The notes under the pieces: generated by a model
What the model was told of the DNA's origin: nothing
Database searches by the model: none
The model's input: only the letters and a program-made list of their open reading frames with translations
Shown here: one piece after another, positions 17,992-29,153 of the stretch
How the letters are laid out: each line of letters opens with the position of its first letter
Position numbering within the stretch: position 1 is the first letter of the stretch
Assembly (NCBI GenBank): GCA_002368355.1
Contig: AP018281.1
Location: 1-64,000 of the forward strand
Source: Chondrocystis sp. NIES-4102
GTDB taxonomy: Bacteria > Cyanobacteriota > Cyanobacteriia > Cyanobacteriales > Xenococcaceae
DNA: 64,000 nucleotides
Direction: 5' to 3'
Position numbers and translations under genes: made by a program

Positions 17992-19131
17992 ATGTCTATC
18001 AACTCAACTGCAAAAGATGCAGATGTATTACCACGTATTTTAGTTGTATCAGTTCGTGGGTATCGTTTTCAGGTAGCTAATTGTTGTATTTATGAATTTG
18101 AAGATCTTTTAACCGATTTAGAATCTGCTCAATTATATACTCCCACTCATGAATTCGATTTTGCTCGTAAAATTTACCGCACAACTAAATATATTGGTGG
18201 ATCTGATACTTTGGCGGAGAAAATTGCACCATTTCCAGAGGAATTAGTTTTAGATCATGATTATGATTTACTATTTGCAGTGTTGGATAACCCTTGGCAA
18301 TTTCACTTATTAAAATCCATCAAAGGGTTGCGCGATCGCTGCCGTTACACCGCCTGTTTTATTGCCGAAATGTGGCAGCCTGATTTAAACAATTGGCGAT
18401 TATTTAAAGAACCTTGGGCAGATTTTGACCATGTATTTTTAGGGGTAACACAGTGTCTTGATGGGTTAAGTAAACTTATTGAACCCCCCGTAACTTATAT
18501 ACCGCCTGCGGTTGATACCCTGAGATTTTCCCCTTATCCCAATCCACCCCAGCGTTCAATTGATGTTTCCTATGTAGGCAGGCGATCGCCAATTATTCAT
18601 AATGCCTTAGTTCAACATTCAATAGAGAAAAATTTCTTTTATTATTACGACACTATAAAAGGTAAATTACAAATTGCTAACCCTAGAGAACACCGTATTC
18701 TACTCGCTAATATCTTTCAACGTAGTCGTTACAACATTACTAACTACGCTAAATTTGATGAAAGACAAGAAACAGGAGGTACACAGGAAATTGGGTATCG
18801 CTTTTTTGAAGGTGCAGCAGCAGGTACGGTTATGGTAGGAATGCCACCAGGTGGATCGGCTTTTCCGCGTTATTTTGATTGGGAAGATGCCATTGTTAAG
18901 GTAGATTTTTCGGGTACAGATGTTATAGAAGCGATCGCCGAATTGGATGCTCAACCAGAAAGATTACAACGTATTAGTCGTATGAATGTAGCTAATTCCT
19001 TACTCAAACATGATTGGGTTTATCGTTGGCGTGATATGTTGGCTGCCTTCAATCTTGAACCAAGTTCGGCAATGGTAGAAAGGGAAAAATATTTGCAACA
19101 ATTAGCTAAAAGTATTGTCAAATCCGTCTAA
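17992..19131 (+). CDS. GT-B glycosyltransferase-like protein (Glyco_trans_1_2 type)
   Basis: A 379-residue soluble protein. The N-terminal half is divergent. The C-terminal half resembles the CgeB/spore-maturation-type glycosyltransferase domain: VTYIPPAVDTLRFSP, DVSYVGRRSP, then GYRFFEGAAAGTVMVGMPPGG in place of the usual donor-binding E-rich motif, and a final helix region. The sugar and acceptor are unknown. It sits 58 bp after the SpoIID-like gene, so it could share its transcript, and converges on the LpxB-like gene. Confidence 0.75.
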   Translation: MSINSTAKDADVLPRILVVSVRGYRFQVANCCIYEFEDLLTDLESAQLYTPTHEFDFARKIYRTTKYIGGSDTLAEKIAPFPEELVLDHDYDLLFAVLDNPWQFHLLKSIKGLRDRCRYTACFIAEMWQPDLNNWRLFKEPWADFDHVFLGVTQCLDGLSKLIEPPVTYIPPAVDTLRFSPYPNPPQRSIDVSYVGRRSPIIHNALVQHSIEKNFFYYYDTIKGKLQIANPREHRILLANIFQRSRYNITNYAKFDERQETGGTQEIGYRFFEGAAAGTVMVGMPPGGSAFPRYFDWEDAIVKVDFSGTDVIEAIAELDAQPERLQRISRMNVANSLLKHDWVYRWRDMLAAFNLEPSSAMVEREKYLQQLAKSIVKSV

Positions 19132-19144
19132 AACTCAGGGAAAA

Positions 19145-20356
19145 TTAACCTTTAAGTAGTTTATCCTCTAAATATTGAGCAATTCTAGCTGCTGCACCAG
19201 CTTCTCCTAAACGTTGCTTACCATTTAGGGCGATTTGAGCTAATAACTGAGGCTGATCCATCACCTGGGCGATCGCCATGCTAACTGCAACAGGACTTTC
19301 TACTAAGATAACCGAACATCCCAGCAAACGAGATTGTGCCTCTGCAAAAGCATAATTAAACTGAGGGCCTTGTCCTGGCATAATTACTACAGGTTTTCCT
19401 AACCCGACAAATTGCTCTGTTGCTGTCCCTGCCATCGCGATCGCTATATCTGCCTGATTTAAAAACTTTTGATAACTTTGCGCGCTCAGAATTAATTTAC
19501 TGTTATTCTGAACTAAGGTGATAGATTGGTCGTTTTCTTGACTTATTTGCCATTGTTGAGTAATTGCCGAGTTGATAAAGGGTTGAAGATCCAAAGCAGG
19601 AGCGATCGCAGCTAAAAATTCTACTTGCTTTGTTTGCTCACCTGCAATTATCTTTACTAAAGAAGTTAGAATCTGTTGCCAATTATGCAGGGCTTCAGGC
19701 ATTCTAGATCCTGGTAGGAGTAAAACGGTAAGCTTGTGGGGTTGAGAAATTCTAGTTGTAGCAACTAAACCATCCATCATAGGATTACCCAGATCATAAG
19801 CAGGAATTGACCAGTTTTGTAATATTTTTGTCGTCAGACTGTCTCTTGGAAAAACCGCTTTACAAGTAGGACGGCTCATTAACCAACGTTCCCAGGGTAA
19901 ATATACCGAACCCAATTTTTTTTCTAACCAAGAAGTCTTAGTTAACCATTGCTGATCATCACGTAAATAATATTCCGATTTAGCAGTACCAACAAAAGCA
20001 TAATTACTCCTACTCCACCAAGCATAAAACAGAGGAACAATATCCCCCACTGCTAAAACTAAACCTCCCTGACTACCCCAGTGCTTTACTAAGCGTAATT
20101 GTTCTAAAGTAAGATTAATTAAACCACCTTGAAGATCTTGTAATAGAGGTTTTCCCCCCTGATAAATAAACCCCCCAGAAGGCATTTGTTGTACCCTACC
20201 CGCGATCGCCATATTTGCTTGAGTGTAACTATAACCTTCTCCAACAATAGGAAGAGCAGTTATTTCTAATTGTTTGGTAATATTTTGTAATTGTTCTATA
20301 ATTCTCAAAGCGATCGTATCTTCTCCATGACCATTACTCAAAACTAACAGCTTCAT
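19145..20356 (-). CDS. Lipid-A-disaccharide synthase-related protein
   Basis: A 403-residue GT-B protein of the cyanobacterial lpxB-related family (begins MKLLVLSNGHGEDTIALRI). Conserved stretches include LAVGDIVPLFYAWWS, TVLLLPGSRMPEALHNW and AIAMAGTATEQFVGLGKPVVIMPGQGPQFNY, which resemble the UDP-sugar-binding half of LpxB/MurG. Family members are found in species that often lack a normal lipid A pathway, so the true acceptor is unknown. The ATG start is unambiguous because the family begins at the nucleotide-binding turn. Confidence 0.88.
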   Translation of the reverse strand: MKLLVLSNGHGEDTIALRIIEQLQNITKQLEITALPIVGEGYSYTQANMAIAGRVQQMPSGGFIYQGGKPLLQDLQGGLINLTLEQLRLVKHWGSQGGLVLAVGDIVPLFYAWWSRSNYAFVGTAKSEYYLRDDQQWLTKTSWLEKKLGSVYLPWERWLMSRPTCKAVFPRDSLTTKILQNWSIPAYDLGNPMMDGLVATTRISQPHKLTVLLLPGSRMPEALHNWQQILTSLVKIIAGEQTKQVEFLAAIAPALDLQPFINSAITQQWQISQENDQSITLVQNNSKLILSAQSYQKFLNQADIAIAMAGTATEQFVGLGKPVVIMPGQGPQFNYAFAEAQSRLLGCSVILVESPVAVSMAIAQVMDQPQLLAQIALNGKQRLGEAGAAARIAQYLEDKLLKG

Positions 20357-20546
20357 TAACTTTTCATAAACTCAATAATTAAACTGAACAAAAACAGAAT
20401 AATCCTAGTCTGATATATTGATTACTAATTATCTTGATCCCTAAATGTCTAACTAATAACTGCTAAATAATTACTGCTTTTTAGCTTTTAGCTCACTGCT
20501 AACTTATTAATTATCATTGCTAATTGCTTTCATTGTATACAAATTA

Positions 20547-20837
20547 ATGATCTACATAATTATTGCTATTAATTTATCCATAACACTGTTAAATGTCTAT
20601 TTGGCAATAAGAATATGGCAGTTTAGATGCTTAATCAGGAGAATATCTGCTTTATTTAACAATTATGAGCATTATTTCCATGTTTTACTCAATTTTGCTC
20701 CAGAATTCATTTATCAGGGACAAAGTAATATCTATCAGGTACGTCAACAATATCAAATATTACAATTACAGATAGTAAAAGTAAGACAGTTAGTTTGGTT
20801 AATAAACTGGAGCTATCGAAGTTGGCGTAGAACTTAA
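20547..20837 (+). CDS. Small membrane-anchored hypothetical protein
   Basis: A 96-residue protein with one N-terminal membrane helix (IYIIIAINLSITLLNVYLAI) followed by a basic, amphipathic, Gln- and Arg-rich region (YQVRQQYQILQLQIVKVRQL). I do not recognise the family. It lies 16 bp before the DUF4126 gene on the same strand, which suggests co-expression. I chose the ATG at 20547; a TTG ten codons earlier is possible. Coding status is supported mainly by the tight spacing and membrane-helix pattern. Confidence 0.65.
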   Translation: MIYIIIAINLSITLLNVYLAIRIWQFRCLIRRISALFNNYEHYFHVLLNFAPEFIYQGQSNIYQVRQQYQILQLQIVKVRQLVWLINWSYRSWRRT

Positions 20838-20853
20838 AATAATATATAAAGTT

Positions 20854-21435
20854 ATGGAAATTATCTTAGCTCTCTGTTTAGGTTTAACTCTTAGTGCAGC
20901 TTCAGGGTTTCGGCTATTTTTACCCCCTTTCGTGTTAAGTTTGGCAGCTAATTTAGGAAATGTTGAGCTATCTTCAGGATTTGAATGGGTGGGTACATCC
21001 CCAACGGCGATCGCTCTAGGTATAGCCACAGTAGCAGAAATCTTGGCTTACTATATACCTGTGGTCGATAATCTTTTAGATACAATCGAAATTCCTACAG
21101 CAGTAGCTATTGGGACATTATTAACTGCTGCTAATTTAGGGGATGTTAACCCTTTATTACAATGGAGTTTAGCAGCGATCGCTGGGGGAGGGTCAGCAGG
21201 TATTATTGAAACTTTTACAGCAATGACTAGGGTTGCTTCTACGGGTGTAACCGCAGGTACAGGAAATTTTTTAATCTCTACCACTGAAGCATTGAGTGCT
21301 GGAATTTTATCTTTATTGGCTATTACTCTACCTGTACTATCTATAGCTTTAGTAATTGGTCTATTAATTATGGCAGCAATAAAAATACCTAGATTAATAG
21401 CTAATCGACAACGTCAAAAAAATAAGAGCATCTAA
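20854..21435 (+). CDS. DUF4126 family membrane protein
   Basis: A 193-residue integral membrane protein with four to five hydrophobic segments. The N-terminus ALCLGLTLSAASGFRLFLPPFVLSLAA and the glycine-rich SLAAIAGGGSAGIIETFTA are typical of the DUF4126 family. No biochemical role is established. It follows the small membrane protein closely and ends with a basic tail (RLIANRQRQKNK) that probably faces the cytoplasm. Confidence 0.85.
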   Translation: MEIILALCLGLTLSAASGFRLFLPPFVLSLAANLGNVELSSGFEWVGTSPTAIALGIATVAEILAYYIPVVDNLLDTIEIPTAVAIGTLLTAANLGDVNPLLQWSLAAIAGGGSAGIIETFTAMTRVASTGVTAGTGNFLISTTEALSAGILSLLAITLPVLSIALVIGLLIMAAIKIPRLIANRQRQKNKSI

Positions 21436-21520
21436 GCGGTATTATATCAGTCGGGAACTATATTATTACAGAGATATAAATATTAAAAATTCTTGAGTTA
21501 GATTGATTGGAGTTAAATAA

Positions 21521-23278
21521 ATGAAATATTTGGGGCGGATAAATAAATTTCTGATGGCAGGGACAGTAGGGGCAACCATAGCTTTTAGTATATGCTTGGT
21601 CAAATTAAAACCCTCAGTAGCTTCCGCTAGCATAATTAAGTTAGCTCAAATTCTCTCCCCCGAAGAAGTTAATCTACGTGCCAAACCAATTATTGTGCGT
21701 ATTGATGGTGCGAATGTTGGTTCAGGAACACTAATTGATTATTCTAATAAAGTATATACCGTACTAACCAATTGGCACGTAATGCAGAATACTGGCGAAT
21801 ACATAGTGCAAACAATTGACGGTAGAACCCATAAAGTAGACCCTGCTAGTATAAAACAATTACCAGGACTAGATTTAGCAATTCTTAAATTCACGAGTGA
21901 TCAAAACTATCAAATCGCCCAATTAGGTAATTCAGCTAACTTAAATGAGGGTCAAAGTATTTACTTTGCTGGGTATCCTGGAGAATTACGCCGAGAAGAT
22001 AATCGCTACTATCGTTTTTTTACAGTTAATTTAGTCGGAATTTTACCCAAGGCTACAGAAAATGGCTATTCTATAATTTACAATGGCGAAGCCTTTCCAG
22101 GAATGAGTGGAGGGCCCGTATTTAACCAAGAAGGTTTGATGATTGGGGTACACGGGGAAGCTAATGTTAATGCCATATCTGGGGGAACTTCCAATTATGC
22201 AATTGGGATAGATAGTTATCGACAAGCGATTGCGAAATTAAATACTACTCCGCCAGCTAATAATACTACCGTAGCCAAACCTCCACAAGCACCCGCAACT
22301 AATCCCCCAACCAATAATTCAACTGCTGCTAAACCTGAAGATTCTAATAATGTTGTTTCTGTACCTACTTTTATTTCAAGTTCACCTAAACCAACTCAGA
22401 ATACAGAGGTAAAATCACCACCAGCAGAAGGCGATCTTGCAAAACCTACAGAGGTTGAGAAAAAACCTGAAGTAATAGTAACTTCCCCCAAACCAACACA
22501 GGTTGAGAAAAAACCAGAAATACCAGTAACTAATCAACCAACAGAAGTTAAACCCCAAAGCCAAACCCCAGTAACTAATCAACCAACAGAAGATAAACCC
22601 CAAAGCCCAACACCAACACAAACAGTAGATTTAGCCTCAACTGAACAAAGAGTAACTTTAATCTCTCAAAAAACAGGTATTGACTATACAACTTTAAAAA
22701 ATCTACTCAAAGAGCAAAAATGGTCAGAGGCAGATATCCATACCTATAAGCTAATTGAACAAATAGTTAAAACTGCTAAACGAGAAAATCCACATATATT
22801 TATTGAGTTAAAAAGTATTGCCGAATTCTCTTGTCCTGATATTAGAACTATAGATTACCTTTGGAAACAATACAGTGGTAATAAATTTGGGTTTAGTTCT
22901 CAACAGGAGGTTTGGCAAAGTGTTAATCAAAAAGGTGACTTTTCTACTGAAACTTGGCGTAATTTTGCAACTAAAGTCGGCTGGAAAAAAGGTGATGTAG
23001 CAAGCAGTAGTGGTTATTTACTATATAATCAATTAAACTTTAACCCCAAAGAAGCCCCCGCAGGACATTTGCCTTGGTGGTTTGCTCTGCCTGAAGAGGA
23101 ACAAAAAGTAATCAAACATTTATTTGCACAGTGTAATTTTAATCCGAACCAGCAAGAATTAGAAGCCAGCAATCAAAAAAATCATGCCCAAAATACGACT
23201 AATTTAACAGGGATTTTAAATAAAAATAAATCTCGTGTTAGTAAAATTCCTAAATCCTTGCAAAAGTTAATTAAATAA
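21521..23278 (+). CDS. Secreted trypsin-like serine protease fused to a GUN4 domain
   Basis: A 585-residue fusion. A signal peptide (about 1-36) precedes a trypsin-like domain (about 45-245) with the His of TNWHVM (about 86), the Asp of LDLAILKF (about 120) and the catalytic Ser of GMSGGPVF (about 195). A Pro/Thr/Lys-rich linker (about 245-370) with repeated TNQPTE-like units follows. The C-terminus (about 375-540) is a GUN4 domain: LKNLLKEQKWSEADIHTYKLI, CPDIRTIDYLWKQYSGNKFGFS, TKVGWKKGDV and APAGHLPWW. GUN4 binds porphyrins and stimulates Mg-chelatase in chlorophyll synthesis. GUN4 domains are also attached to signalling proteins in cyanobacteria. Here the fusion is exported, so a periplasmic or lumenal porphyrin-responsive protease is a possible, untested role. 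Confidence 0.9.
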   Translation: MKYLGRINKFLMAGTVGATIAFSICLVKLKPSVASASIIKLAQILSPEEVNLRAKPIIVRIDGANVGSGTLIDYSNKVYTVLTNWHVMQNTGEYIVQTIDGRTHKVDPASIKQLPGLDLAILKFTSDQNYQIAQLGNSANLNEGQSIYFAGYPGELRREDNRYYRFFTVNLVGILPKATENGYSIIYNGEAFPGMSGGPVFNQEGLMIGVHGEANVNAISGGTSNYAIGIDSYRQAIAKLNTTPPANNTTVAKPPQAPATNPPTNNSTAAKPEDSNNVVSVPTFISSSPKPTQNTEVKSPPAEGDLAKPTEVEKKPEVIVTSPKPTQVEKKPEIPVTNQPTEVKPQSQTPVTNQPTEDKPQSPTPTQTVDLASTEQRVTLISQKTGIDYTTLKNLLKEQKWSEADIHTYKLIEQIVKTAKRENPHIFIELKSIAEFSCPDIRTIDYLWKQYSGNKFGFSSQQEVWQSVNQKGDFSTETWRNFATKVGWKKGDVASSSGYLLYNQLNFNPKEAPAGHLPWWFALPEEEQKVIKHLFAQCNFNPNQQELEASNQKNHAQNTTNLTGILNKNKSRVSKIPKSLQKLIK

Positions 23279-23634
23279 TTATAGATAGAAACATATAAGG
23301 GTGAGGAAAAAGTCAGACAGATATATTTTTTCGATTTCTAATATTTCTAAAAAAGAAGAATTTAATTAACAACTATTATCAATGAGCAGTTGTATAGTAA
23401 GCAGGTGGGATAGTAGTAAATATAAATACTGTTTACCAGTGAGCAATTATCGTGCTGCATCTAAGGGAGCGACACCATCTATCTGAAAACTGTATTAACA
23501 ATCATGATACATATAGACCAATGATGAAAGCTCTTAGCGTCTTAGTGTCTTTGCGTGATCTATAGCTCAATTCTCTTAACCTCTGCTGCAATTTCTATAC
23601 TATATTGTCCTAATAGAGAGACATATTCTTAGAT
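23279..23634. other. Intergenic region without a recognisable gene
   Basis: 356 bp of AT-rich sequence between the protease and yjbQ. I see no RNA motif. A short CTTAGCGTCTTAGTGTCTTTG stretch near 23535 has a partly repeated pattern seen in many cyanobacterial spacers. The yjbQ promoter presumably lies at its 3' end. Confidence 0.5.
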
Positions 23635-24054
23635 ATGAAACACCATCAAACTGCTTTAAAAATAAAAACAACAGGCAAATCATTACATAAAATAACTCAG
23701 CAAGTAGAACAAGCCGTAGCCCAAAGTGCGATCGCCACCGGACTATGTACTATTTTTGTGCGTCATACTTCTGCCTCCTTAGTAATACAAGAGAATGCAG
23801 ATCCTGATGTGTTATTAGATTTAGAAAACTTTTTCGCTCGTTTAGTACCTGAAGACGGTATGCGTTATATACATAGTGCCGAAGGCAAAGATGATATGCC
23901 AGCCCATATTCGCTCGGCTTTAACCCAAACATCAGAACATATTCCTATATCTGGAGGGAGGTTAGTTTTAGGTACTTGGCAGGGAATTTATCTCTGGGAG
24001 CATCGCCAACGTAGTCACCAGCGAGAATTAATTATTCACATTAGTGGTGACTAG
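23635..24054 (+). CDS. YjbQ family protein
   Basis: A 139-residue protein of the YjbQ/UPF0047 family. It has TGLCTIFVRHTSASLVIQENADPDV with the conserved His and Glu/Asn/Asp, then HSAEGKDDMPAHIRSALTQ, GTWQGIYLWEHR and a basic tail. E. coli YjbQ has weak thiamine-phosphate synthase activity, but the physiological role is unsettled. Length and motifs are complete. It converges on hemB, ending 33 bp away. Confidence 0.95.
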   Translation: MKHHQTALKIKTTGKSLHKITQQVEQAVAQSAIATGLCTIFVRHTSASLVIQENADPDVLLDLENFFARLVPEDGMRYIHSAEGKDDMPAHIRSALTQTSEHIPISGGRLVLGTWQGIYLWEHRQRSHQRELIIHISGD

Positions 24055-24087
24055 CAGCGACAATTGTATATTTAAACTAAATATTAC

Positions 24088-25071
24088 TTATTCATTGAGC
24101 CAACGGACAGCATCCTTAGCATGATAGGTAAGAATTAAATCTGCACCAGCACGTTTAAAACTAGTTAAGGTTTCTAGAGTAACTTTTTTCTCATCGATCC
24201 AACCATTAAGGGCAGCAGCTTTAATCATCGAATATTCCCCAGAGACATTATAAGCAGCCACAGGTAAATTAGTAGCTTCCTTAACTCGCCAGATAATATC
24301 CATATAGGATAAAGCAGGTTTAACCATTAACATATCTGCACCTTCGGCAATATCCAAGGCAATTTCCTTTAAAGCTTCAGTGCCATTAGCAGGATCCATT
24401 TGATAGGTACGGCGATCGCCAAATTGGGGAGAAGATTCAGCAGCATCGCGAAATGGCCCATAATAAGCAGAAGCATATTTAGCAGCGTAAGAAAGAATGG
24501 GGATATCTGGAAAACCAGCCTCGTCTAAACCTTCTCTAATTGCCTGTACAAAACCGTCCATCATTCCCGAAGGTGCAATAATATCTACCCCAGCTTTTGC
24601 TTGAGAAACGGCAGTTTTTTTGAGTAACTCTAAAGTTGGATCATTTAAAACTCTACCTGTTAAATCCCCTATTTCTAAATAACCACAATGCCCATGACTG
24701 GTATATTCACACAAACAAGTATCAGCAATTACTACTAATTCAGGTACAGACTCCTTAATAGCTGTGGCTGCTTTTTGAACTATCCCGCAATCATGCCAAG
24801 CACCAGTAGCTTCAGTATCTTTATCTTCAGGAATACCAAATAAAATTACCGCAGGAATACCCAGATCATAAACTTCCTTAGCTTCCTCGACAATTTTATC
24901 AACCGATAACTGATATACTCCAGGCATAGATTTAACTTCCTTGGCGTAAGCATTACCTGGTACAGCAAATAGAGGGTAAATTAAATCATTGGCGGTGACT
25001 ACCGTTTCTTGCACCATGCGACGTAATTGAGGTGAAGAACGCAAACGGCGAGGACGATTGATAGGAAACAT
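24088..25071 (-). CDS. hemB: Porphobilinogen synthase (5-aminolevulinate dehydratase)
   Basis: Condenses two 5-aminolevulinate molecules to porphobilinogen for haem, chlorophyll and bilins. The 327-residue form from the ATG at 25071 ([13 protein letters not shown]) matches the family; an upstream in-frame ATG would add an atypical 23-residue extension. The motif [14 protein letters not shown] carries the three cysteines of the zinc-binding type. Active-site lysines are in [15 protein letters not shown] and [10 protein letters not shown]. It is cytosolic and its neighbours are unrelated to tetrapyrroles except the GUN4-domain protease nearby. Confidence 0.96.
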   Translation of the reverse strand: MFPINRPRRLRSSPQLRRMVQETVVTANDLIYPLFAVPGNAYAKEVKSMPGVYQLSVDKIVEEAKEVYDLGIPAVILFGIPEDKDTEATGAWHDCGIVQKAATAIKESVPELVVIADTCLCEYTSHGHCGYLEIGDLTGRVLNDPTLELLKKTAVSQAKAGVDIIAPSGMMDGFVQAIREGLDEAGFPDIPILSYAAKYASAYYGPFRDAAESSPQFGDRRTYQMDPANGTEALKEIALDIAEGADMLMVKPALSYMDIIWRVKEATNLPVAAYNVSGEYSMIKAAALNGWIDEKKVTLETLTSFKRAGADLILTYHAKDAVRWLNE

Positions 25072-25335
25072 AATATTTTTAATACTAAACTGATACTTTA
25101 AAACAGCAAAATTTGATTCACTTATACTCTGATAAACCAAAGTTTGTTTTAACTACGAAATCTTGACTTTCACAAACAAGGGTTTATTCGTATAGGTTCT
25201 AGTGTAAAACGAATCTTAGTATTAATTTTAGGTATAATAACCTTGCTCAATGTTTTGTAACGTTTAAATTGCAATTTAATCAGCAAAGAGCCAAAAATTT
25301 AGCTACAATACTACTTGAGTGAAAATGCTCAACAA

Positions 25336-25716
25336 GGGGCCGTAAAGGTTTCGACAGGTTAGCAAAAGCTGACTCGTGATACAGGTCGAGAGTGAGTAAT
25401 CTCTCGTTAATCCAGACTCAAACTTAAATATAGATGCAAACAACATCGTAAAATTTGAGCGTCAGGCAGTAGCTGCCTAAATCTAACTTAGATTTGCTCG
25501 TCCTTAGTTTGACTCCGTTAAGAGCTAAAGACAAAACCCCAACGGATGCTTTTATTGGTTTTCTCTGGTAGACCGATAAAAAAAGACTTTACTAGAGAAT
25601 CCTACCATCAGGGATAAGTGGTGGTTCTCGCTCCAAGGATTAGAGGAGCTAAACCTGTGAATGAATGGGCAAGTGAATAGTTGGTCTGGACAGCAGTTCG
25701 ACTCTGCTCGGCTCCA
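25336..25716 (+). ncRNA. ssrA: tmRNA (trans-translation RNA)
   Basis: A one-piece tmRNA. The 5' acceptor arm GGGGCCG pairs with CGGCTCC near 25709-25715, the 3' end has the T-arm GTTCGACTC, and the CCA end is not encoded. The tag reading frame at 25436-25480 encodes ANNIVKFERQAVAA and a TAA stop. It rescues stalled ribosomes with SmpB and marks the peptide for proteolysis. A pseudoknot-rich region follows the tag, as in other cyanobacteria. Confidence 0.97.
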
Positions 25717-26041
25717 TAATTTAGATAGATATGTAGAGGAGATTAGAGGGAATCTTATCCTTTTTTCTCCCATTAAAACTATTGATGTAATGTTATACAG
25801 ACTTAAATAAAATCACCTCTCAAGATATTAAGAAAAGTCTAAGAAAAACTTTTAACCCTTACTGAATAAAGCTTGATTAATTAATTAATTTTTTTTTAAT
25901 CATTTTACTATTTAAAAAAATTGATTTTATCGATTTAATTAAGAAGAAAGCCCTTAAAAGCAAAATACTCATCGAGCTTAATTAGGGGTAAAGGAGCAAT
26001 TATTTACTTAATAGAACACAATTATTTAAGGAGCATTCCTA
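25717..26041. other. ssrA 3' flank and gap1 promoter region
   Basis: 325 bp without a gene. A weak hairpin (AGATT/AATCT near 25740) followed by TCCTTTTTTCTCC may terminate ssrA. The remainder is very AT-rich. A clear ribosome-binding site (AAGGAG) precedes gap1. Confidence 0.5.
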
Positions 26042-27079
26042 ATGGCAACTATTAAAGTAGCGATTAATGGTTTTGGTCGCATTGGTAGATTGGTATTTCG
26101 GGCGGGGATCGATAATCCTGAAATAGAATTCGTTTGTATCAATGATCTTGTACCAGCAGAAGCGATCGCCTATTTGCTCAAATATGATTCCACTCATGGA
26201 CGTTTTACAGGTAAAGTGGAAGCGCAGGAAGACGGTATTGTAGTCAATGGCAAACATATTCCCTGTGTTTCCCTCAAAAATCCCACAGAATTACCCTGGG
26301 GAAAATATCAAGTAGATTATGTAGTTGAATGCACGGGACTATTTACCGACTATGAGGGAGCAGCACAACACCTAACCGCAGGAGCAAAAAGAGTCGTTAT
26401 CTCAGCACCCACCAAAGATCCCGACAGAGTTAAAACTTTACTTGTGGGAGTAAATCATCAGAGTTTCGATCCCCGTACAGATGCGATCGTTTCTAATGCA
26501 AGTTGTACTACTAATTGTCTTGCTCCTATAGCTAAAGTAATTAATGATAATTTTGGCTTAGTAGAAGGCTTGATGACTACTATTCACGCCATGACTGCTA
26601 CTCAACCAACTGTAGATGGCTGTAGTAAAAAAGATTTACGGGGCGGACGTGGTGCAGCACAAAATATTATTCCAGCCTCAACAGGTGCAGCCAAGGCAGT
26701 AAGCTTAGTACTACCAGAATTAAAAGGAAAATTAACAGGAATGGCAATGCGTGTCCCCACACCCGATGTCTCAGTGGTTGATTTAACTTTCCGCACAGAA
26801 AAAGAAACTACCTATGCTGAAATTTGTCAAGCAATGGCTCAAGCAGCAGCAGGAGAGATGCAAGGGGTTTTAGGCTATACCGATGAGCCTGTGGTTTCAA
26901 CAGATTTTACTGGTGATCCCCATTCTAGTATTTTCGATGCAGGGGCAGGTATGGAGTTAACTAATAACTTCTTTAAAGTGATTGCTTGGTATGACAATGA
27001 GTGGGGTTATTCAAATCGCGCCATTGATTTAATGTTGCTGATGGCAGCTAAAGAAAGCGAAATGTTAGCTATTGCTTAA
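26042..27079 (+). CDS. gap1: Glyceraldehyde-3-phosphate dehydrogenase, Gap1 (glycolytic) type
   Basis: A 345-residue cytosolic enzyme that oxidises glyceraldehyde-3-phosphate with NAD. The Rossmann start [16 protein letters not shown], catalytic Cys in [12 protein letters not shown], and [11 protein letters not shown] are complete. The N-terminal pattern ([16 protein letters not shown]) resembles the cyanobacterial catabolic Gap1 rather than the Calvin-cycle Gap2 type. It is followed by eno and glgP, which supports a role in glycogen breakdown. Regulation is not visible beyond a good ribosome-binding site. Confidence 0.93.
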   Translation: MATIKVAINGFGRIGRLVFRAGIDNPEIEFVCINDLVPAEAIAYLLKYDSTHGRFTGKVEAQEDGIVVNGKHIPCVSLKNPTELPWGKYQVDYVVECTGLFTDYEGAAQHLTAGAKRVVISAPTKDPDRVKTLLVGVNHQSFDPRTDAIVSNASCTTNCLAPIAKVINDNFGLVEGLMTTIHAMTATQPTVDGCSKKDLRGGRGAAQNIIPASTGAAKAVSLVLPELKGKLTGMAMRVPTPDVSVVDLTFRTEKETTYAEICQAMAQAAAGEMQGVLGYTDEPVVSTDFTGDPHSSIFDAGAGMELTNNFFKVIAWYDNEWGYSNRAIDLMLLMAAKESEMLAIA

Positions 27080-27098
27080 AAAGCAGATTAGTAACAAT

Positions 27099-27150
27099 GA
27101 TTACACCTCAACTGTGGTATGTCATAGAACTATTACAAGTTGGGGTAATC
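27099..27150 (+). terminator. Hairpin after gap1
   Basis: An imperfect stem of GATTAC plus CC and CAACT pairing with AGTTGGGGTAATC closes a loop of about 24 nt. There is no T run, so it may be a 3'-end stabiliser rather than a strict terminator. Confidence 0.45.
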
Positions 27151-28717
<1,567 letters not shown>

Positions 28718-28751
28718 ACTACAACAATTAAGTTTTTCAACTAAAGGTTAA

Positions 28752-28771
28752 GGCTTGGCAAAACCCAAGCC
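28752..28771 (+). terminator. GC-rich hairpin after eno
   Basis: A perfect GGCTTGG/CCAAGCC stem with a 6-nt CAAAAC loop lies 34 bp after the stop codon. There is no strong T run. The following 380 bp up to glgP contain no gene I can support, and no recognised RNA. Confidence 0.55.
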
Positions 28772-29153
28772 CTAATTAGGAATCTGATAGTACCCTATAA
28801 AAAGTTGAATTTAATTAAGTATGGCATTATAAAAAAGAGTATATGAAATTGAATCTAGACGAGATTAAACATCATTACTATTGTTATTAGCAAAATACCT
28901 ATCTTATATAACCTCAATTTCAGTCTGATTAAATTAATCAGTTAAAATAGCTACCCTATATTGTTATCTTGTAAGGTTTGGCAGTTAAGGAAAGAGATTT
29001 ATGCTCAATACAGCACATCAATAGCTATTCTAGAACCAATAACCCCCCGTCAATCTTCTAAAAAAGTGTTTGCCCAATTCTTGGCTATTGCCACTCGAAG
29101 GGTTATCTACCAGCAATTATTTATTGGAATATCATCATCTAAAAGCAATAAAC

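Noticed and set aside
27099-27150. tRNA gene after gap1
   Set aside because: The stem pairs but there is no cloverleaf, anticodon or T-loop.
29070-29153. N-terminal extension of glgP
   Set aside because: The upstream residues have no family resemblance and the ATG at 29154 gives the standard length.
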